Source: Paracoccaceae bacterium | GTDB lineage: Bacteria; Pseudomonadota; Alphaproteobacteria; Rhodobacterales; Rhodobacteraceae | DNA: 38,440 nucleotides | Reading direction: 5' to 3' | Assembly (NCBI GenBank): GCA_020832705.1 | Contig: JAFIEE010000009.1 | Location: 1 to 38,440, forward strand | Shown: positions 16,662 to 24,607 of the stretch, piece after piece | Layout of the letters: every line of letters starts with the position of its first letter | Numbering within the stretch: the first letter of the stretch is position 1 | Made by a program: the position numbers and the translations under genes | Notes under the pieces: generated by a model | Seen by the model: the letters and a program-made list of their open reading frames with translations, nothing else | Databases searched by the model: none | What the model was told of the DNA's origin: nothing

Positions 16662-17412
16662 AGAACCGCAGGCGCAGCCCGCCGCGCAATCCGCCCTTGG
16701 AGCGCCCGTAGTAGCGGGCTTCGCCGAAAAGCTGCACCTGGTCGGTCCGGGGCGGCGCATACGCCACCGTGGCCTGCACGAAGCCGCGCTGCTCGCGGTG
16801 GCGGCTTTGCACGTCCAGCAGCGCCGAGCGCAGGTGCATGTCGCTCTGCGTGGCGCGCACCCCGGCGCCAAACCCCAGGTCGATCTGCCCCGGCAGGTCC
16901 GGCAGCACCGGGCGCATCAGCATCACATCGGCTTCGGCAAAGCGGGTTTTCGCAGCGATGGTGATGGGATCAGTCAGGATACCCGCGCCGCGCGGCAGGT
17001 CATAGCGCGCCCGTCCCGTGCCGAGGCCGAGGGTGCCGACTGCCGACCATTCCCCGCCAAGCGGCTGCGCGGCCTGCGCAAGCAGCGCAAGCTCGCGCGC
17101 GCCGCGTTCGGACCATTCCAACCCGCCACCGGTGGAAAAGGGCCTGCCGCCGGCATTAGCCCCGCTATTGATCCTGTCGGCATAGGGTCCCAGGAACTGC
17201 GCCACCGCCGCATCCAGCGCGCCGCGACCGTAAGCGCGGTCCGGTTGCGCAACGCTAAGGCCCGCCCGGATCACAGGGTCGACCGCGGGCATGGGAGCGC
17301 AGGCAGACAGTCCCGCGATCATGAGCACGCCAAGCGGCGCGCAGGCATGCCGCGTTCGCGATCGCGCGGCCGCCGTCAGCGCAACAAGTCTCACGACAGC
17401 ATGCTCCCGCAC
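16660..17412 (-). CDS. Outer-membrane-like lipoprotein of unknown function
   Basis: A 250-residue protein with a lipoprotein signal: the hydrophobic stretch LGVLMIAGLSAC ends in a lipobox (LSAC, Cys38), followed by APMPAVDP. The mature part has alternating short strands (GEWSAVGTLGLGTGRARYDL, GQIDLGFGAGVRATQSDMHL, RGFVQATVAYAPPRTDQVQL, FGEARYYGRSKGG) and ends GGLRLRF, with a terminal phenylalanine as in outer-membrane barrels. I do not recognise a named family. The first 25 residues are basic and may not be translated; a later start near residue 31 (MIAGLSAC) cannot be excluded. It diverges from the VWD/dockerin gene over about 100 bases, so they may be co-regulated. Confidence 0.7.
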   Translation of the reverse strand: MREHAVVRLVALTAAARSRTRHACAPLGVLMIAGLSACAPMPAVDPVIRAGLSVAQPDRAYGRGALDAAVAQFLGPYADRINSGANAGGRPFSTGGGLEWSERGARELALLAQAAQPLGGEWSAVGTLGLGTGRARYDLPRGAGILTDPITIAAKTRFAEADVMLMRPVLPDLPGQIDLGFGAGVRATQSDMHLRSALLDVQSRHREQRGFVQATVAYAPPRTDQVQLFGEARYYGRSKGGLRGGLRLRF

Positions 17413-17442
17413 TTGCGTATACTCCGAAAGGATAGCTATATC
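17413..17442 (+). promoter_or_regulatory. Possible promoter for the VWD/dockerin protein gene
   Basis: TTGCGT at 17413-17418 and TATATC at 17437-17442 with an 18-base spacer form a fair sigma-70-like pair about 75 bases before the start codon. The leader then holds an inverted repeat TTGCGC (17466-17471) / GCGCAA (17481-17486). It is suggestive only. Confidence 0.3.
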
Positions 17443-17515
17443 TGTTCCATATGACTCTCAAGCATTTGCGCCAGACGGGCGCGCAAGGGCATTTCACCGC
17501 GAAAGGGACAGGCAC

Positions 17516-20215
17516 ATGGCAACGGTCACGCTGGCACCGAACATCGACGACTACATCGACAACCTGGCCCTGCCCCGGATCGAAGGGCTGCAGCTTGACT
17601 TCCAGGGCTTGCTGGAAAACGCCGATCTCGACATGCTCGATGATATTGTCGAACTGTCGTCCACCCGGATCGCGGCCACCTTCGCAAGCCTCGATCCATT
17701 CGAGCCCATCCTCTACACACTCGCGCTCACCGGCAGCGGCATCGGCCCTGTCAGCGATATCGAGGACCTGTTCGAAGCGCTCGATGATGCCACGGCCACC
17801 GGCGCGTTCGACGCGATCACGCTGGAATACGGCAGCATTGAAATCCTGCGCCTCGACCTTGCGCCCGAAAGCTTCCTGCTCACCAGCGGCGACCAGAGTA
17901 TCGCGTTGACGGGCGGCTTCCCGGTCACCCTGAGCGAGATTTTCGACCTGATCGAGATTTTCAGCGTCGATTACGACACGGTCGAGGAGGCGCTTGCGCA
18001 GCTTTCGGGCTACGGCTTCACCGGCCTGACCCTGCGCGACGCGGGCGACGTGCTGGCCAGCTTCAGCGTGGACGATGGCCTGGCCGAGGTCTTCCTGGAC
18101 GGGTATCAGTTCACCCTGACCGGGGCCGACATCGATCTGAACGCATTGGTGGAATTCTTCGACCCGCCACGGTCGCAGATCGTGCCGGTGGTGCGAATCT
18201 TCGACTCCGCAGGCGAAGAGGTCACCGAAGGGGTCAGCTTCTTCAGCTTTTCCGAAGACGGGCCGAACATTGCCCGGGTAGAACTCTTCGATTTCGACCC
18301 GGGCATCTACTATCTTGAAGTTTCGGCATCCGCGGACCCGGCGGGCGTGGACTGGCAGGCGCAGACCGGTCAGTACCGGTCGTTCATGGGCGGCTGGGAT
18401 AGCGCGCACGAGGACAATCCCGAAACCCGCGAGGACATGGGCGACGCACCGGCGGATATTACGACCCCTTATGAACTGTTCCCCGCAAAGAACTTCACCG
18501 GCGCCATTGATTTTGTGGGCGATGTGGACTGGATCCGCCTCGACCTGACCGACCTGCGGCCCTTCCTCAACCCCATCATCGACACTTTCGGCACCGGCCC
18601 CATACCGCCGGACGTGCGCGATCTGGCGGGGATCGCCTTCGAGTCGCTGGTCATCACCGCGCCTGATGGCGTGGAGCTGCTGCGCGCCGAGAACATCGCC
18701 AACCCGGGCCAGTTCATCGAGCTTGTGGATATCGCGCTTGAAGGCTTCGGCCTGCCGCCGCTGCCCGATGTCAATCTGGCCTTTGCCATGGGCGACCCGC
18801 ACCTTCTGACGCTGGACGGGGTCGGCTATGACTTCCACGCGGCGGGCGAATACGTGCTGACCCGCGCCACCGACTCCAGCGATTTCCAGGTGCAGGCCCG
18901 CATGGAACCGGTGGGCGAGAACGTGACCGCCAACACCGCTGTCGCGGTGCAACTCCATGGCGGCCCGGTGATGATCAGCGCACGCGGCCCCGACACGCTG
19001 CTGATCAACGGCGAGGCCCGGACCATCCCGAACGAAGGGTTCGTCAGCGTCGGCCATGACCGGGTGTATCGCGATGGCGACACCTACATGATCGTGCACA
19101 CGCGCGACGGCAGCATGGACAGCGGCTTTTCGGCCGTGGTGGTCACGGTCGTGGGCGACAGGGTGGATATCGGCATTGCGCTGGACACCGCCTGGCAGGG
19201 CAATGTCACGGGGCTTCTGGGCAATTTTGACGGCGATGCGTCCAACGACCTTGTGCTGGCCGATGGCACGCCGCTGACGCAGCCGCTGGTCTTTGGCGAT
19301 GATCCGGAGGCCGGGGTATTCGGCGTCTATGGCCAGTTCCGCGAGGACTGGCGCGTGTCCGACGCAGCCGACAGCCTGTTCACCTATGGCCCGGGCGAAG
19401 GGCCGGACAGCTTCTACCTGCCGGACTATCCCACCGCGATGATCAGCCTGGACGATTTCGACGCCGAGGCCCGCGCCGGGGCCGAGGCCGCCGCCGAAGC
19501 GGCCGGGCTGACGCCGGGAACATTCGCCTTCAACAACGCCGTGCTGGACCTGCTGCTGACCGGGGACGAAAGCTACCTCGATGCCGCGCAGGAGGTGAGC
19601 GAGGCGGTGACCCAGCGCGAAGACAGCGGCGGCGGCGTCAGCGTGCCGGAAAGCGCGGGCGGCGGGCTGGAGGGGCTGCTGACCTTGTCAGGCCAGATCA
19701 CCGATTTCCGCGGCGATGACATCGAAGGCGCGCGCGTGACCTTCCAGCCCACCGGGCGGGCGGTCGCACTCACCCGCATGTCGCGCGAGGAAGGGGAATT
19801 CGGCTTCGACCTGATGGCCAGCGACACCGGCGGTCTGCTGAACGCCACGCGCGCGCACGACCCGGTCGAGGCCGGCCGCCCGACCGTCTTTGACGCGCTG
19901 GACGTGCTGCGTCTGGCGGTGGGGCTGGAGCCCTCGTTCGGCGAAGCCAGCGCCGCCGCCTACCTTGCTGCAGATATGGACGGCAACGGCCAGATCGACG
20001 TCTTCGACGCGCTCGAGGTGCTGCGCGCGGCGGTGGGGCTGGAAAGCGAAAACGCACCGCGCTGGATCTTCGTGGACAGCGATATCCTGTCCGAGGGGAT
20101 GGACCGGACCTCGGTCGCCACCGACCGGGGCGTCGAGATCGGCGCGATCACCGAAGGCATGGCCGATGTGTCGCTGACCGGCATTCTGACCGGGCACCTG
20201 AGCGAATTCGGCTGA
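17516..20215 (+). CDS. Large acidic protein with VWD-like domain and C-terminal dockerin-like module
   Basis: An 899-residue, strongly acidic protein in which I find no cysteine. Residues 1-215 are leucine/aspartate-rich and unassigned. About 310-345 resemble a pre-peptidase C-terminal (PPC) sandwich (FTGAIDFVGDVDWIRLDL). A von Willebrand type D-like domain runs from AMGDPHLLTLDGVGYDF (424-440) to VTGLLGNFDGDASNDLVLAD (564-583). The canonical GLCGN cysteine is replaced by leucine, so it must fold without disulfides. About 722-780 look like a carboxypeptidase-regulatory sandwich. Residues 781-843 hold two EF-hand-like dockerin repeats ending VFDALDVLRLAVGLE and DMDGNGQIDVFDALEVLRAA. There is no signal peptide; type I secretion is likely. 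I chose the ATG at 17516 behind AGGGACAGG. Confidence 0.85.
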   Translation: MATVTLAPNIDDYIDNLALPRIEGLQLDFQGLLENADLDMLDDIVELSSTRIAATFASLDPFEPILYTLALTGSGIGPVSDIEDLFEALDDATATGAFDAITLEYGSIEILRLDLAPESFLLTSGDQSIALTGGFPVTLSEIFDLIEIFSVDYDTVEEALAQLSGYGFTGLTLRDAGDVLASFSVDDGLAEVFLDGYQFTLTGADIDLNALVEFFDPPRSQIVPVVRIFDSAGEEVTEGVSFFSFSEDGPNIARVELFDFDPGIYYLEVSASADPAGVDWQAQTGQYRSFMGGWDSAHEDNPETREDMGDAPADITTPYELFPAKNFTGAIDFVGDVDWIRLDLTDLRPFLNPIIDTFGTGPIPPDVRDLAGIAFESLVITAPDGVELLRAENIANPGQFIELVDIALEGFGLPPLPDVNLAFAMGDPHLLTLDGVGYDFHAAGEYVLTRATDSSDFQVQARMEPVGENVTANTAVAVQLHGGPVMISARGPDTLLINGEARTIPNEGFVSVGHDRVYRDGDTYMIVHTRDGSMDSGFSAVVVTVVGDRVDIGIALDTAWQGNVTGLLGNFDGDASNDLVLADGTPLTQPLVFGDDPEAGVFGVYGQFREDWRVSDAADSLFTYGPGEGPDSFYLPDYPTAMISLDDFDAEARAGAEAAAEAAGLTPGTFAFNNAVLDLLLTGDESYLDAAQEVSEAVTQREDSGGGVSVPESAGGGLEGLLTLSGQITDFRGDDIEGARVTFQPTGRAVALTRMSREEGEFGFDLMASDTGGLLNATRAHDPVEAGRPTVFDALDVLRLAVGLEPSFGEASAAAYLAADMDGNGQIDVFDALEVLRAAVGLESENAPRWIFVDSDILSEGMDRTSVATDRGVEIGAITEGMADVSLTGILTGHLSEFG

Positions 20216-20222
20216 TCCATCA

Positions 20223-20247
20223 GGGGGCAGTCCACGCGGCTGCCCCC
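20223..20247. terminator. GC hairpin between convergent VWD gene and LytTR gene
   Basis: GGGGGCAG (20223-20230), a nine-base loop and CTGCCCCC (20240-20247) form a perfect eight-base-pair stem. It sits in the 54-base gap between two convergent genes and could terminate both transcripts, though neither strand has a T-run. Confidence 0.55.
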
Positions 20248-20269
20248 GCCGCGCCGCCCTTGTGGCGGG

Positions 20270-21037
20270 TCAGATCCAGCCTGCCTCCTTCAGCCCCTGG
20301 CGGTAGCTGCGCCCCACCGGCACGCGCCGCCCATCGCGCAGGCGCAGGAACAGGCGCTGGCCCTCGCGTTCGGGGCGGTCCAGCGCATCGGCGGCCACCC
20401 ACCACGAGCGGTGCACCCGGCGCCCGATACCGGCGAGTTCGCGCGCGGCGTCTTCCATCCGGCACAGGATCATCGCGCGCCCGCCCTCGCTGTGCACGAT
20501 CAGGTAATGGTCCTGCATTTCCAGACACAGGATCGCCCCGGGCGGCGGCCTGTGCAGGCGACGCAGGAACAACCCCAGGCCCTCGGCCGCGTCCGAACCG
20601 GTGTCCGTCCGCGCTGCGGCCTCGCGCAGTTCCTCGAGTGTGTAGACCGGCAGCGCGATCGCGCTCATCAGCAGCAGCACCTGCGCAAACAGCACCGCGA
20701 CATTCCCGGGCCAACCCAGTCCCGACAGGTGCCCGGCCAGAGCCACCACTCCGGTCGCGGGCAGCGCCGACATTGCCGCGCCGAGCAGCGGCACCGAAAC
20801 ACGCGCCATGGGCAGCACGTCGCCAAGATGCGCATCGGCCCGCCGGATGATCGCATCGGCCAGTATCCAGTTCAGCGCCACCACCGCCATCCAATAGCCC
20901 ATGCGCGGCCCCAGCGGCAGCAGATCAAAGGTGCCGAAGGGGCCAATCGCCCCCAGCACCGCCCCCACCACCAGTGCCGGCCCCACGCGGGCGGCGATAT
21001 CTCCGAGTCGTTCGCGCATCGTGAACGGATGTAGCAT
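20270..21037 (-). CDS. Membrane-anchored LytTR-family DNA-binding regulator
   Basis: A 255-residue protein with an N-terminal membrane domain of about four helices (GPALVVGAVLGAIGPFGTF, MGYWMAVVALNWILADAI, LLGAAMSALPATGVVALAG, VAVLFAQVLLLMSAIALPVY). After a linker, a C-terminal LytTR DNA-binding domain runs from about residue 155 (CLEMQDHYLIVHSEGGRAMI, GIGRRVHRSWWVAADAL, LRDGRRVPVGRSYRQGLKEA). It lacks a receiver domain, so it is a one-component, membrane-sensing version. The start is uncertain: ATG 21037 is used, with GTG 21061 and ATG 21019 as alternatives. It diverges from a small membrane protein gene; a direct repeat with the 21-base period expected of LytTR sites lies in between. Confidence 0.88.
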   Translation of the reverse strand: MLHPFTMRERLGDIAARVGPALVVGAVLGAIGPFGTFDLLPLGPRMGYWMAVVALNWILADAIIRRADAHLGDVLPMARVSVPLLGAAMSALPATGVVALAGHLSGLGWPGNVAVLFAQVLLLMSAIALPVYTLEELREAAARTDTGSDAAEGLGLFLRRLHRPPPGAILCLEMQDHYLIVHSEGGRAMILCRMEDAARELAGIGRRVHRSWWVAADALDRPEREGQRLFLRLRDGRRVPVGRSYRQGLKEAGWI

Positions 21038-21040
21038 GCG

Positions 21041-21071
21041 CTTCGCGAAAGGTTCCAACACCTTCGCGCAA
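21041..21071. promoter_or_regulatory. Candidate LytTR binding site: direct repeat with 21-base period
   Basis: CTTCGCGAAA begins at 21041 and CTTCGCGCAA at 21062, nine of ten bases identical and exactly 21 bases apart. LytTR proteins bind two direct repeats on the same DNA face about two helical turns apart. The element sits just upstream of the LytTR start and within the divergent promoter region, consistent with autoregulation and control of the neighbour. The motif itself does not match published consensus closely. Confidence 0.35.
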
Positions 21072-21150
21072 CCGCGCTGGCCCGGCCCGTATGGCGTCTG
21101 GCATCAGCGCGGCCGTTGACGGACCGCATCGACCGAAAAAACGGACAGCC

Positions 21151-21789
21151 ATGGTCACGCTCATTCTCTGGGTTCATGTCGCATTCGGCTTCATCGCCCT
21201 CGCGGCCGCGGGGCTGGCGCTGGGCAGCGCCAAGGGCGGGGGGCTGCACCGGCGCGCCGGGATGGCCTATGTCGGTGCCATGTGCGCGGTCAGCGCCACC
21301 GCGCTGGCGCTGGTCGCGCTGCGGCCCAATGCCTTCCTGCTGGCGGTGGCGGTGTTCAGCTTCTTTCTGGTCTTCACCGGCTGGCGGGCGGGGTCCTTGC
21401 GCGACGGGCGCCCGCGCGCGGCCGATCACGCCATGGGGGCGCTGATGGTGCCGGCGGGGCTGGCCATGCTCGGCGCCGGCGCGGCGGGGCTGGCGAGCGC
21501 GGGCGCGGGCGGGGCACAGCCGGTGATCCTGCTGGTCTTTGGCGCCATCGGGCTGACCATGGCGCTGGCGGACTGGCGCGACTGGCGCGCGGGGCCGGTC
21601 GCCGGCAAGGACCGCATCGCCCGGCATCTGACGCGGATGCTGGCAGGCACCATCGCCACAATCACCGCCGCCGTGACCGTGAACCTGGCCTTCCTGCCCG
21701 AACTTGTGGCCTGGCTGGGTCCGACGGCGCTGCTGACGCCGGTGATCTTCTGGTGGAATGCGCGTATCCTGCGCGGGCGCGCGGCTTGA
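21151..21789 (+). CDS. Multi-pass membrane protein (DUF2306-like)
   Basis: A 212-residue protein with six to seven hydrophobic segments and short basic loops. It begins MVTLILWVHVAFGFIALAAA and carries GGGLHRRAGMAYVGAM, an arrangement (helix, HRxxGxxY loop, helix) seen in DUF2306-type predicted membrane proteins. A second similar loop is DRIARHLTRMLAGTIATI. The function is unknown. The ATG at 21151 is preferred because it starts directly at the first helix; the frame is open to 21091. It diverges from the LytTR regulator, which often controls an adjacent membrane protein, and is 22 bases upstream of the serine hydrolase. Confidence 0.75.
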   Translation: MVTLILWVHVAFGFIALAAAGLALGSAKGGGLHRRAGMAYVGAMCAVSATALALVALRPNAFLLAVAVFSFFLVFTGWRAGSLRDGRPRAADHAMGALMVPAGLAMLGAGAAGLASAGAGGAQPVILLVFGAIGLTMALADWRDWRAGPVAGKDRIARHLTRMLAGTIATITAAVTVNLAFLPELVAWLGPTALLTPVIFWWNARILRGRAA

Positions 21790-21811
21790 AGCGACGAAAG
21801 GATTTCATCAC

Positions 21812-23014
21812 ATGCGACGGGTTTTCAAATTCCTTGGCTGGACCTTCGGCATTCTTGCCGTGGTGCTCCTGGCCGCATTCCTGTGGCTGCGCAACAGCCC
21901 CTACTGGGCGGGCATCACGCTTTTCGCCGATGCCCACCGGGCCGAGAACTTCCGCACCATGGACCGCATCTTTCCCTATCGCGCCGTGCCGCGTGGCGCG
22001 GATGTCTGGGCCTTCACGACCGCCCCGCGCCCCCTGCCCGAGACCTACGCCTTCGGCGCCGAAACCCGCGATCTGGCGGGTTTCCTCGCGCGCACCGAAA
22101 CCACCGGCCTGCTGGTGGTCCATGACGGCGCGATCACCCATGAATCGTATCGCCTGGGCGCGGATGAGGCCGCGCTCTTCACCTCGTGGTCGGTGGCGAA
22201 GTCGGTGTTGTCGGCGCTGATCGGCATCGCGGTCGAGGAAGGCCATATCGCCAGTATCCGCGACCCCATCGGCCAGTATGTGCCGGGGCTGGCGGGGTCG
22301 GGCTATGCCGCGGTGCCCATCGAGGACGCGCTGACCATGTCCTCGGGCGTCGATTTCAACGAGGATTACGACGACCCGCGTTCGGATATCAACATGCTGT
22401 TCTTCCGCGCCATGGCCTTTGGCACACCGATCGAGGACAGCATCGCCGCGCTGCAGAGCATCCGCGCGCCGGGCGAATTCAACGCCTATGTCAGCGCCGA
22501 CACCATGGCGCTGGGGCTGGTGCTGGAGGCTGCCACGGGCGAAACCGTCGCCGATTACCTGTCGTCGCGGCTCTGGGCGCCGATGGGGGCCGAGGCGGAT
22601 GCCACCTGGAGCACCGACCGAACGGGCCGCGAAATCGCGCTGTGCTGCCTGAACGCCACCCTGCGCGATTATGCGCGCTTCGGGCGGCTGTTTCTGGAGG
22701 GCGGCGCGCGCGACGGTGTCCAGATCGTGCCCGCGGACTGGGTGCATGCGTCGGTCAATCCGCAGGCGCCACACCTGCAGCCCGGCGACAACCCGGCCAG
22801 CGACTGGGTCTTCGGCTATGGCTACAAATGGTGGATCCCCGAGGACCCCCGGGGGGATTTCACCGCCATCGGGGTCTGGGGGCAATATGTCTACGTGGAC
22901 CCGGCGCGCGCCGTGGTGATCGTCAAGACCAGCACCGATCCGCTGTTCGACGACAACGACCACGAAACCATCGCCGCCTTTCGCGCCATCGCGGCCGCGA
23001 CCACCGGCGAATGA
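21812..23014 (+). CDS. Membrane-anchored serine hydrolase, class C beta-lactamase/AmpH-like fold
   Basis: A 400-residue protein with an N-terminal membrane anchor (residues 8-27, LGWTFGILAVVLLAAFLWL) and a periplasmic beta-lactamase-like domain. The SxxK catalytic motif is TSWSVAKSVLSAL (Ser127, Lys130). The second motif is around FNAYVSADTMALG, where the usual tyrosine is Tyr in 'AYVS', and the C-terminal strand region GYGYKWWI plus GVWGQYVYVDPARAVVIV matches the family. Likely roles are peptidase or esterase on peptidoglycan peptides, D-amino-acid substrates or a polymer; resistance is not implied. The start follows AAAGGATT and directly begins MRRVFKFLGW. It converges with the WD40-cytochrome gene across a homopolymer block. 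Confidence 0.88.
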   Translation: MRRVFKFLGWTFGILAVVLLAAFLWLRNSPYWAGITLFADAHRAENFRTMDRIFPYRAVPRGADVWAFTTAPRPLPETYAFGAETRDLAGFLARTETTGLLVVHDGAITHESYRLGADEAALFTSWSVAKSVLSALIGIAVEEGHIASIRDPIGQYVPGLAGSGYAAVPIEDALTMSSGVDFNEDYDDPRSDINMLFFRAMAFGTPIEDSIAALQSIRAPGEFNAYVSADTMALGLVLEAATGETVADYLSSRLWAPMGAEADATWSTDRTGREIALCCLNATLRDYARFGRLFLEGGARDGVQIVPADWVHASVNPQAPHLQPGDNPASDWVFGYGYKWWIPEDPRGDFTAIGVWGQYVYVDPARAVVIVKTSTDPLFDDNDHETIAAFRAIAAATTGE

Positions 23015-23050
23015 CCCCGAAAGCCGGCACAAAGGCCGGCTGCGGGCAAA

Positions 23051-23106
23051 CCCCCCCCCCCGGGGGGGGGGGGGGGGGGGGGGCCCGCCCCCCCCCGCGG
23101 GGGGGG
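23051..23106. repeat. C/G homopolymer block between convergent serine hydrolase and WD40-cytochrome c genes
   Basis: Eleven C (23051-23061), 22 G (23062-23083), CCCG, nine C, GCG and eight G follow in succession. The C/G tracts can pair in several registers. As at 3659-3735 it lies between convergent stops, so it may be a degenerate bidirectional terminator, but the exact lengths are doubtful. Nothing else is seen in 23015-23180. Confidence 0.6.
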
Positions 23107-23180
23107 CGCTTGTCCGAAGGCGCCGGGGCGCGCACGGGTCCGCTGATAATCCGCCCCCTCCCTCGCCCCGGGCCGCCCAC

Positions 23181-24431
23181 TCAGTGGCTGGCGCGTTCGA
23201 TGAAATCGACCAGCGCCTGCCGGTCGGCGCCAGAAGCGATACGCTGTTCGGGCATGCGCGAACCGGGGGTATAGGCTTCGGGTCCGTATTCGAACAGCTC
23301 GGCCACGGTCCGCTTGGTCCAGACGATATCGAGTGCCTGCAACGCCTCGGAATAGTCGAACCCCGGCTGCGTGGCGATGCGCTGGCCGAAGATGCCATGC
23401 AGCGATGGCCCCGCGCGCGACTGGTCGCCGGGCTCCAGACTGTGGCAGACGGCGCAGGCGCGCCAGACCTCGGCGCCGCGGCTGCCGTCATCGACCTCCG
23501 CCATTTCGGTGGTGGTCCCTTCCCCGCGCGCCGCCCCGTCACGGGCCGACCAGCGCCGGATCGTCCCGTCGGCCCCCGCGCTCAGCAGCACCGGCCCTTC
23601 GGTGGCCAGCGCCCAGACCGGGCCCCGCGCGGCTTCGATCCGGAAGCGTTCAAGCAGGTCCCCGGGCTCCAGCATCCACACCATCCCGTCGATCGCCCCG
23701 GCGGCAACCCCGGTCTCGCTGGCGGCCACGGCGACCAGCGGGCGGTCGGTCAGGAAGCGCTCGGGCAGCACCGCACCGTCGGGCGAGAACAGGCGCAGCG
23801 CACCTTCGGCGAAGATCACGGCGACGCGGTCACGGCTGATGGCCAGCCCGTTGGGCAGATCCGGCAGATCGGCGCGCGCGGCCAGGGCCAGCCCCGGCCC
23901 CCAGCGCGCGAACCTCAGGTCACGCCCCACCGAAACCAGATCGCCCGAGGCCAGGTAGCCCAGCCCCGTCACCGCATCGGCATGGCCCTGCGCTGTGCGC
24001 AGAGCACCGGTGCCCGTGTCCAGCACGGCAATGGTCCCATCACGGAACCCCGCCGCCAGCACCGTTCCATCCGGCGACAGCGCCAGCGAGGCGATGGCCG
24101 ACACGCCCGGGTCGGTGGCCAGCTCCGGCGTCCGGGCATCCGGGCGCCAGAGCGCGATGCGCCCGTCCTGCCCGGCGGTGGCAAAGCGCCCGTCGCGGAA
24201 CAGTGCCACGCCGGTCACGTTGCCCTCATGAAACCGCGTGACCGTCTGCGCCGCGCCGGTGTCCAGATCCCACAGGATCGCGCGCGTATCGAACCCGCCC
24301 GAAAGCGCGCGGCCCTCGTCCAGCGCCAAGGCGCCCACCGGGCCGCCATGACCGATAAGGTCCTGCGCCACCGCAGGCACGACAGAGACCAGCCCAGCGG
24401 CCAGCGTCAGGACAGACAGGCGCAGGCGCAC
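23181..24431 (-). CDS. Exported WD40-repeat / cytochrome c fusion protein
   Basis: A 416-residue periplasmic protein: signal peptide (VLTLAAGLVSVVPAVAQ), a beta-propeller of about six to seven WD40-type blades (for example LSGGFDTRAILWDLDTG, FATAGQDGRIALWRPD, LLSAGADGTIRRWSARDG) and a C-terminal class I cytochrome c. The haem motif is CAVCH (Cys326, Cys329, His330) and the sixth ligand is probably Met393 in GSRMPEQ. A propeller fused to a monohaem domain suggests an electron acceptor that docks to a partner protein. It is seven bases downstream of the 51-residue gene and the apbC gene, at the end of the formate dehydrogenase run, so it may take electrons from, or link to, that system; this is inference. 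Confidence 0.92.
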   Translation of the reverse strand: MRLRLSVLTLAAGLVSVVPAVAQDLIGHGGPVGALALDEGRALSGGFDTRAILWDLDTGAAQTVTRFHEGNVTGVALFRDGRFATAGQDGRIALWRPDARTPELATDPGVSAIASLALSPDGTVLAAGFRDGTIAVLDTGTGALRTAQGHADAVTGLGYLASGDLVSVGRDLRFARWGPGLALAARADLPDLPNGLAISRDRVAVIFAEGALRLFSPDGAVLPERFLTDRPLVAVAASETGVAAGAIDGMVWMLEPGDLLERFRIEAARGPVWALATEGPVLLSAGADGTIRRWSARDGAARGEGTTTEMAEVDDGSRGAEVWRACAVCHSLEPGDQSRAGPSLHGIFGQRIATQPGFDYSEALQALDIVWTKRTVAELFEYGPEAYTPGSRMPEQRIASGADRQALVDFIERASH

Positions 24432-24438
24432 GCCGGTA

Positions 24439-24594
24439 TCAGTTGCCGATCAGGTTGGTGCCCGGATCGCTGACCCGCGCGCCCTCGGTGGTGAAGGCGG
24501 CGTAGCTGGGTTGCTGATACGAACCATCGAGCACAAAGGCCGCGCCGATGGCAAGCGCCACGGCAAAGACGACGGCTGCAAGAAAGACTTTCAT
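24439..24594 (-). CDS. Small single-pass membrane/periplasmic protein (51 aa), hypothetical
   Basis: A 51-residue protein with an N-terminal hydrophobic helix (VFLAAVVFAVALAIGAAFVL) and a short polar tail (SYAAFTTEGARVSDPGTNLI). The ATG at 24594 is preceded by a near-perfect AGGAGG, so translation is likely strong. It lies between apbC (13 bases upstream) and the WD40-cytochrome c gene (seven bases downstream). I recall similar short proteins next to formate dehydrogenase or Mrp genes in Rhodobacteraceae, but no function is known. It could be an accessory subunit of the membrane dehydrogenase or of the cytochrome. Confidence 0.75.
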   Translation of the reverse strand: MKVFLAAVVFAVALAIGAAFVLDGSYQQPSYAAFTTEGARVSDPGTNLIGN

Positions 24595-24607
24595 GGAGAT
24601 CCTCCTG

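Noticed and set aside
17255-19099. A 614-codon minus-strand frame opposite the VWD/dockerin gene.
   Set aside because: No recognisable domain and shadow-like composition; the plus strand shows clear VWD and dockerin motifs and a proper ribosome site.
21662-23542. A 626-codon minus-strand frame opposite the serine hydrolase and across the homopolymer block.
   Set aside because: It runs through the artefact-prone C/G block and opposes a gene with an intact SxxK motif.
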